From Labia minor (lineage: Eukaryota; Arthropoda; Insecta; Dermaptera; Spongiphoridae): a DNA stretch of 64,000 bases. Below, in pieces: positions 58,005 through 64,000 of the stretch. The stretch is from positions 35,890,033 to 35,954,032 of the forward strand of contig OY720344.1 of assembly GCA_963082975.1 (NCBI GenBank), read 5' to 3'. The translations under genes were made by a program, and so were the position numbers. Each line of letters begins with the position of its first letter. Positions within the stretch are counted from its first letter, which is position 1. Below the pieces are notes generated by a model. The model did no database searches. It was not told the DNA's origin and saw only the letters and a list, made by a program, of their open reading frames with translations.

Positions 58005-58606
58005 TAGAGTGTCTCCACTCGACTATCTCGCAATTTGAATAGGATTAAATAACATAATATATTATATTTAAATTAAATTTAATTAATTATAAATTATAAA
58101 TAATAAATATTAAACCAGCGCATGTTTGGCTTTTTGTTGATGGCACCACGTCACGTATTGGCGTTGAGATTTGCAGTGTTAAAAAATTAATTCTGGTAAT
58201 TTCAGCGAATCAATCAAGCTGAAATTAAATATATAGTAGTTTTATACAATTATTAATCATGTGAAAAATTATCAAACATATATCTTTATTTTTACGGTCA
58301 CTTTAGAGGAAAAAAAATCAAAACGTTGTAGGTAATGACCCTCTTCCGGTTGAGCTACATTTTTCAAAAGTTGATAGAAAACTACGAATTTTGAATAATG
58401 CTCATGTACCAAATTTCATCATTCTAGCTCAAACTGTTTTTGCGTAATCTTGGTTACATACATACACAACACATACACACACACACAGACATTTTTCTTA
58501 ACCTTAGTGAAAATGATTCAGGAACATTCAAAACGTATAAAAACATCAAAATCTCAACATCGAAAATTTTCGTGATCGCAATACTATCTCGTAAGAGATA
58601 GTAAAA
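58005..58606 (+). mobile_element. Helentron-like beta family, copy C
   Basis: Starts AGAGTGTCTCCACTC then gACTATCTCGC, ends AAGAGATAGTAAAAA; collinear with 41271-41885 throughout. Confidence 0.8.
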
Positions 58607-58639
58607 AACTAAAATAAATTATTAACATAAAAAATATAA

Positions 58640-58920
58640 AAAATATCTATCTATCTCTTTCACGTCCCTTCCTACATTATCGATCATTGATCTTCCAAGC
58701 AGGCGATTCCCAATTGGTTTCCCCACCAATATATTTTTTGCCATTCTTTCCTCTCCCATTCTAGCCATGTGTGTCCTACCCAACGCAACCTTGTCGATTT
58801 TATAACCCTAACTATGTCTGGAGATGCATAGAAATCATGAATTTCCTTGTTATGTAGTCTTCGTCATTCACCGGTGACCTCATCTTTCTATGGTCCGTAA
58901 ATCTTATTTTCAAATAAATA
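58640..58920 (-). pseudogene. LINE C-terminal fragment
   Basis: Homologous to the tail region of 38545-38900 ('ctttcacgtcccttcctac', 'ttctagccatgtgtgtc', 'ggtgacctcatctttct'). No open frame. Confidence 0.7.
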
Positions 58921-59579
58921 AAAAAATAAATAAATAATAAAAAAACTAATAATGAATGTTTTTATAAATTAATTTTTGATATGAACAAAGATAATAAATA
59001 AATTTAAAAATATTGTTAATCTATAAAAAACGACTTTTTATTAATTGTCTTGACGGTTAAAGGTTTATCTCTTTCACGTGTTTAATAAAGACTCTATTAT
59101 ATCCTATTTCCTCTTTTTTACATTTTTAAATGATTAAATTATAACTAGAATTCATTTTTTCGCCAACAGATATGCTTATTTGATCTATGAGTGTATATGT
59201 TTATATATAGTTTAAATATTATTTATTATACTAGTATACCTAATGTTATAATTTTTCTGTAAATATTATTAATTTTGAATTCTCACTTTGTTAGTCTGTC
59301 TTTAATAAAGTTGAATAAATATTTTGATAAGCCTAGTGAAAATTTCTAAAGTGAAAGTAGAATAAAAATGATTATTTTGCGTTATATTATGTCTCAATTG
59401 GTATTTATTAATCATTATATTATCATTTATAAATATACACCTTTAAAGATAAAATTATACCTATTAATGTTGAAAGAAATTTTTAATATTTTAAAATTAA
59501 TTAATATTTAATGTATTTGGGTTTTTGTAAGTTCTTTTTTAATTGATTAATAATTTTTTTTTTATTTTTGTTTTCAGTG

Positions 59580-60751
59580 ATGGACAGCCGTCGATTGTTA
59601 GCCATTTTCTCGACATTATTACTTCTCACAGGTGGTTCCGCTGCACCTCGACGATATAATCGATGTAAGAATTCACATCTATTCTGATAAAGTTCTAGGT
59701 TTCCAAAATTTTTTGATTTACTAATAATTTCACTAGTCATTAAGAAAAAGATTGGAAAATGCTAATAAATTATTTAGACATTAGTCTAGTATCTAGTACT
59801 ATTAATTTCCGTGAAATTTCTGAACAGTTAATTTCAGAAATTAATATTGCTAGATATTTTTTATAATAACTATCTAATCTTCTTCTTAAGGTGCCGTCTC
59901 CCTTTCGGAGTTTGGCTATCATCATGACTAGGATAGTCTTAGAAGCCACCCAGCCATGATGATTTTTCTTGGGAATGTTAATGCGGTGGTTTCCCGTTGC
60001 CTTCCGCATGTATAGAACCAGGAACTGACACTTCCTGAGGCTGCTGATGTTAAATTGAATTTTATTAGAAATATTTGTTCTTAGTTGGAATCGAACGCCG
60101 ACTTTTTGGGTAGAAAATTGCTATGCTACACCTCGGCTAGCTGCCTCCTAAACTATCTAATACCCAAAATTAATTATTAGAAAAGTATAAAATTATATTT
60201 TTTTTTTGTTTAAATTTTTAGATAATTATGATATACCTATATACCTATAATAAATATATAAAATTTGGAGTGTCTCCACTAGACTATCTCACAAATTTGA
60301 ATTGGATAATCAAGTTTTTTTCTATATTTGAAAATTTATTAAAATTTTATTCTATCCGGTCATAGGATTTGAGGTTTTAAACATAATTTTCAATGATAAT
60401 ATTTTATTGAAATAATATCAACCTTGTTTTGATTTTTTTCAACGTAAATAAAGTACGTTTGGGACGCGGTCAAACATAGTGTAGACAAGACTAAAGATAG
60501 CGATAAAAGAGCCGCACGATAAAGGAGCTGAAAGCCTTTTATAATTACAATACAGTAGAAAGAAAATTTTTGGAGTGTAAAGGACAGAGAGTTAAATTTT
60601 AATTTTGTTTTATTTTATATTATAGAAATATTTATATAAAATTTTATATAATACAAATATAGTTTATTTATTATTGTTTCTGTGAGTAATACTTTTTATT
60701 AATAATTATAAAATATATATAATATATATATATATATATATTATTAATTAT

Positions 60752-60787
<36 letters not shown>

Positions 60788-63295
60788 AATTATATTAAAA
60801 TATATATTTATAAAATATAATACAATGAGCGCCATTTTATCGCGTTACAGTTTTGAAAATAATTATAAAATAGATATATGTTTCTTCATATTAAGAAGAA
60901 GTGGTCAATATTGATAAAATCTGTATTTATCGATTCTTAAAATAATAAATAAATATGAAAAAGGAAATTTCATTTCACCATTTGTTCAAGTTTTTATTTT
61001 TTTATTCAGATCGTGTGTGTTTAATTGTCACATCGAATTGACTGGTTTTCTTTATTTAATTTCTTTATATATATTCTTATGGTATTTTTAGAAATAGGTA
61101 AGATTGATCCTTATTTTAACTTAATATCTTATTTTATTCTCTTATCTAATTTTAAATGACTGTTTAATTTATAAGCTTAATCTATTTTCTTTAATAACAG
61201 ACATATTTTAACTTTTTTGTAGATCAAGGTCTATTATTTTTATTATTACTCAAAGTTTGTTTATACTAAAAAAAAAATTTGCATCTTAGCCAACCTATAA
61301 ATTCTATTCAAAATAAGTAATGATAAAAAATCTAGATAAATGTTTGTATAATATTCTGAAGTTATGTTGCTATTAAATGACACTTGAAAATGATGGTTGG
61401 TGGATTAATAAAATTTTATGAAGTGGATTTATATTTAAAAAGATGTTGAACAAGTTTTTTAAATTTTCGAAAGAACGAGAAGAAGGGAGAAAGAGTTATG
61501 TATAGTCAAAGTTTTATTGTCCCGTTTCCTGGACAACAACAACACCTAAATCCACAAATAAATTTTTACTTTATGTTGATAAAGATAAATATATTATTTA
61601 TTAATACTAAAACTGACATAGAATTTTTATAAAAATAATGAAAAACAAAGAACCATTTTTTTGTTTTAAATATTTAAATAAATCAACAATATTGAAAAAA
61701 ATAGTTTTGAAATTTTGTCAAAATATCCATAATACAATATAATTATTATATACGTATATATAAATTATATACCTATATAATTTATATATCCAGATCTTGA
61801 AATCTTTCTAATATCTAAGAGACTGTAAATAATAATGTTGAATAGATTTAATTTTTTTAAGGTGAATGTACCAGTAGATGACACTATAAGAACAACTTTA
61901 TTAGAAAAATTTGATATTTTCTGTTTTTTATGAGATATCAATTTGTAAGTTGGGTGATATGATTCATAGGTTAATGATTAAGAGTTTATCTGCAAACCAA
62001 TGCAATTTTCTATGTCATTTATTTTTTTATATTTTTTTTAACATTAGCATTTAAAGGCACCAGTAGTTGACACCCATAACATTAGGTGATATGAACATTC
62101 AATTAATAATATTTAATAGTAATGTCAAAACTAAAAAAAAAAATAAAAATAAAAATTAGTGATTTGCCTCCTTAAGCATTCGAACAACAAAATATTAAAA
62201 TATCCATTTGTTCGATTCTATAAAAAGTAAATGTAGTGCCATTTACTCAGACGGTGACTGGATTACACATCTTCAATAGAGAAAGAATTACTTTCATATA
62301 GAAATGCATTTAGAAATGTTTAGACAGATTAAGTCTTATTATCCTATATTAAATGTACAAGTGTCTACTACAGGTACATTTATCCTATTTACTTCTATAC
62401 ATATTGCTTTCTTATATCACTCATAGTTTTATATTAAAAATTTAATTGAAGAAATCATACAATATAGTATATTTTAAAATTATTTCATAATAAATGTAAT
62501 TTAAGAAATAAATCAACAATACTTTATTATTTACAATATTATTAACAATTTTTAATTCGATTTCTGCTGAATTAAATTAATTAGAAACTATACTTTTCCT
62601 GGGATATTTTAATAGCTTTAAATTTAATTCAATAGAATAAAAAAATACACCCATATATTTATTTCTCATTAGTATAATGAACTGAGTATAAGTAAGACAG
62701 TGATTCTAAACCTATGGGGCGCGAGCATATCATGTGGCCGCAAACTTTTGAAAATTTTCGATTTTTTTTTCAATATGGTTCTAAAAAAAAGGTAAACTGT
62801 TTTCATTTTATTATATGAGGTGGGGGGGGGGAGGCGATGAAAATTATGATTGAAAATTGGGCCTAAAAGGTTGAGAAACACTGAAGTAATATCTTATTCA
62901 TTTAAATTTGTTCAAATTTCATATTTTTACATATATTAATAATTTATATTTCATAAAAATATTTAAATTATGATAGACGTAATTAAAATTGAGGGTATTA
63001 TTTAACAAATATAATCTCTAATTTTCTTTAAATTTCTATTTTTACTCATATTTTTAAAAAGTTATACTTTCACAACATAAATATTATAGATTTTATACTT
63101 TAATTAAAATTCTCTACTAATGATTATTATAATGTTATTTTATATTTATGTTATTTTTTAGCATATGATGAGATTAAAAATAAAGTTTCTGCTTTGGAGG
63201 CTTTGACACCGCAGTTAATTCAGAGCCCACCTGGAAAATTAGTGCGTCTTCCTTGTACAAAAACATTCAAAGGAAGTGTTACTTGGCTCTTTAAG
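59580..63295 (+). CDS. Secreted or membrane Ig-like protein, first two coding exons (gene continues right)
   Basis: Exon 59578-59664 follows a TTGTTTTCAG acceptor; ATG at 59580, 28 codons plus one base, then GTAAG. It encodes a signal peptide: Met, Arg-Arg, a Leu/Ala/Phe core and a 'GGSAAP' cleavage-like end. Exon 63162-63295 follows TTATTTTTTAG, supplies the two missing bases (Ser), reads 44 codons without stop and ends before GTACAT in phase 0. The second exon ends 'SPPGKLVRLPC' then 'GSVTWLFK', the B-strand Cys and C-strand Trp of an immunoglobulin-like domain. The rest of the domain is outside the window. The receptor or adhesion class cannot be named. The 3.5-kb intron contains a SINE, a Helentron-like stub, a pogo-like MITE and a hAT MITE. 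Confidence 0.85.
59879..60150 (-). mobile_element. tRNA-derived SINE with 11-bp target duplication
   Basis: 272 bp between AACTATCTAAT at 59868-59878 and 60151-60161. The minus-strand head carries A-box-like 'tgtagcatagcaat' and B-box-like GCGTTCGATTCCAAC. The body contains 'ggaaggcaacgggaaacca' and the tail 'gagacggcaccttaag'. I recall the body motif as common in arthropod SINEs. It is a different family from 51537-51810. Confidence 0.85.
60267..60305 (+). mobile_element. Beta-family hairpin end stub
   Basis: GGAGTGTCTCCACT then aGACTATCTCAC, followed by unrelated sequence; the right end is absent. Confidence 0.6.
60708..60815. repeat. TA-rich tandem repeat
   Basis: Runs of TA interrupted by two copies of 'attattaattata'. 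Confidence 0.85.
61860..62385. mobile_element. TIR element with pogo-like ends
   Basis: 526 bp between TA dinucleotides. The left end is AGGTGAATGTACCAGTAGAT then GACAC; the right inverse is GGATAAATGTACCTGTAGTA then GACAC. An internal copy 'caccagtagttgacacc' (about 62057) acts as a subterminal repeat. No coding frame. The TA target and CAGTAGNTGA motif resemble the pogo-like element at 15867. Confidence 0.7.
62698..62883. mobile_element. hAT MITE
   Basis: 186 bp, starts CAGTGATTCTAAACC and ends GGTTGAGAAACACTG. The flanks AAGTAAGA and AAGTAATA agree at 7 of 8 positions as target duplication. Contains 'ggggcgcgagc' and a poly-G tract. Confidence 0.85.
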
Positions 63296-63918
63296 GTACA
63301 TATTCACATATTTCTAATCATAAATAAATATAGTTAAGAATTAGTGTTATGTAGTTGGTCTCGAATATTTAATGATTTTAAAATATATTTGTCATATAAT
63401 ATATAATATATATATACAACATTACATACCACAATTTACAAAGCCTTTTGAATGCCCTTAACTTTTAACTTGCAACTTTTATTACCTATATTTTAAATTA
63501 TACTATTTTAACAGTTCGTAATTTTAAAACGAGGCGTAGTTGCCTTCAGCAAGAAGACGTTGTTCTGTCGTTGTTGTAAATTATTGTCACTTTTTCAAGT
63601 TAATAACTTCTGTATTTATTAATTTTTTAAATTACTTTAAAAGAGATTAGGAAGACACAACTTAGTCATATTGAAAGAACGAGTAGTTTAATGGTTATAT
63701 TTGAAATCTTGGTTACTCCTTTTATTTCGGGATTTTAATCACATGGATCAAATATAATAAAATATTTCCTATCTGTCATGCGATAATAAAAACCACAAGG
63801 AGGATGATGCGGCACAGTGTGAGACGGATATCGATCTGTACCTTTGTCCAGGAAAGAAGAATGTGGTCACATATGGAGCAACCCATTGAGGAGATAATCC
63901 AATTATAAAAAAACAACC

Positions 63919-64000
63919 TCTGACTTTTGTACGTCCTACGCAAGGACAACGCCTTTTAAGTCGGTTATATCAATTAGGTGTCCTATCAGCCTTTACCTTG
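63919..64000 (-). mobile_element. SINE, cut by the window edge
   Basis: Matches the distal body of the SINE at 51537 ('ctgacttttgtacgtcct', 'gttatatcaa', 'aggtgtcctat'). The tRNA head would lie outside the window. Confidence 0.65.

Noticed and set aside
62041..62160. CRISPR-like or tandem array from repeated 'gtagttgacac' and 'gtagatgacac'
   Set aside because: Only a few dispersed copies that fit subterminal repeats of a TIR element; eukaryotic context.

Overview
The window is nuclear DNA of an arthropod, most likely an insect, although no single gene fixes the lineage. It is strongly AT-rich, carries short exons with GT-AG introns, and is dominated by nested transposable elements: P-like/THAP, mariner and DD41D, pogo-like, hAT, piggyBac-type, Ginger-like, Helitron, Helentron-like elements, an endonuclease/reverse-transcriptase LINE family and tRNA-derived SINEs. 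Most protein-coding potential belongs to these elements. I see no CRISPR array, rRNA, bacterial gene or virus.

Two host genes can be read from exons. (1) A seven-exon minus-strand gene at 28130-24057, with every splice phase consistent, encodes about 300 residues. Its second half matches the SRA-YDG methyl-cytosine reader fold of UHRF1-type proteins, but it is strongly diverged and shortened and has no RING finger. (2) A plus-strand gene begins with a signal-peptide exon at 59578-59664, continues with an exon at 63162-63295 that opens an immunoglobulin-like domain, and leaves the window on the right. A GC-richer block at 45.8-46.07 kb, with an initiator-like TCAGTT and a good splice donor, may be its promoter and 5'UTR exon.

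Layout. 0-4 kb: a TIR element with internal palindromes, then a LINE fragment interrupted by a Helentron-like element and by a hAT MITE. 5-8.5 kb: a P-like THAP transposase gene with an open frame whose first two catalytic aspartates are replaced. 8.5-10.9 kb: a nest of inverted repeats, a DD41D mariner relative and a foldback element. 12.4-18.5 kb: a second, broken P-like copy whose small exon 2 is tandemly repeated four times and which is split by a Helitron that itself holds a pogo-like element. 18.6-23.4 kb: further Helitrons carrying LINE and helicase fragments. 24-28.1 kb: the SRA-like gene. 28.4-32.6 kb: a deleted mariner, a Helitron 5' end with a piggyBac-type MITE, and a Helitron with a Ginger-like element inside it. 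32.7-35.1 kb: a 5'-truncated LINE with an open frame and a 13-bp target duplication. 35-41 kb: Helitron and LINE remnants. 41-44.6 kb: a Helentron-like copy, a hAT with a perfect target duplication, and an element of a transposase family I cannot name. 45.8-64 kb: the putative promoter, a very long intron full of MITEs and SINEs, and the start of the Ig-domain gene.

Target-site duplications and nesting give relative ages: tandem exon repeat in P copy 2, then Helitron insertion, then pogo insertion inside the Helitron; and Helitron, then Ginger-like insertion.
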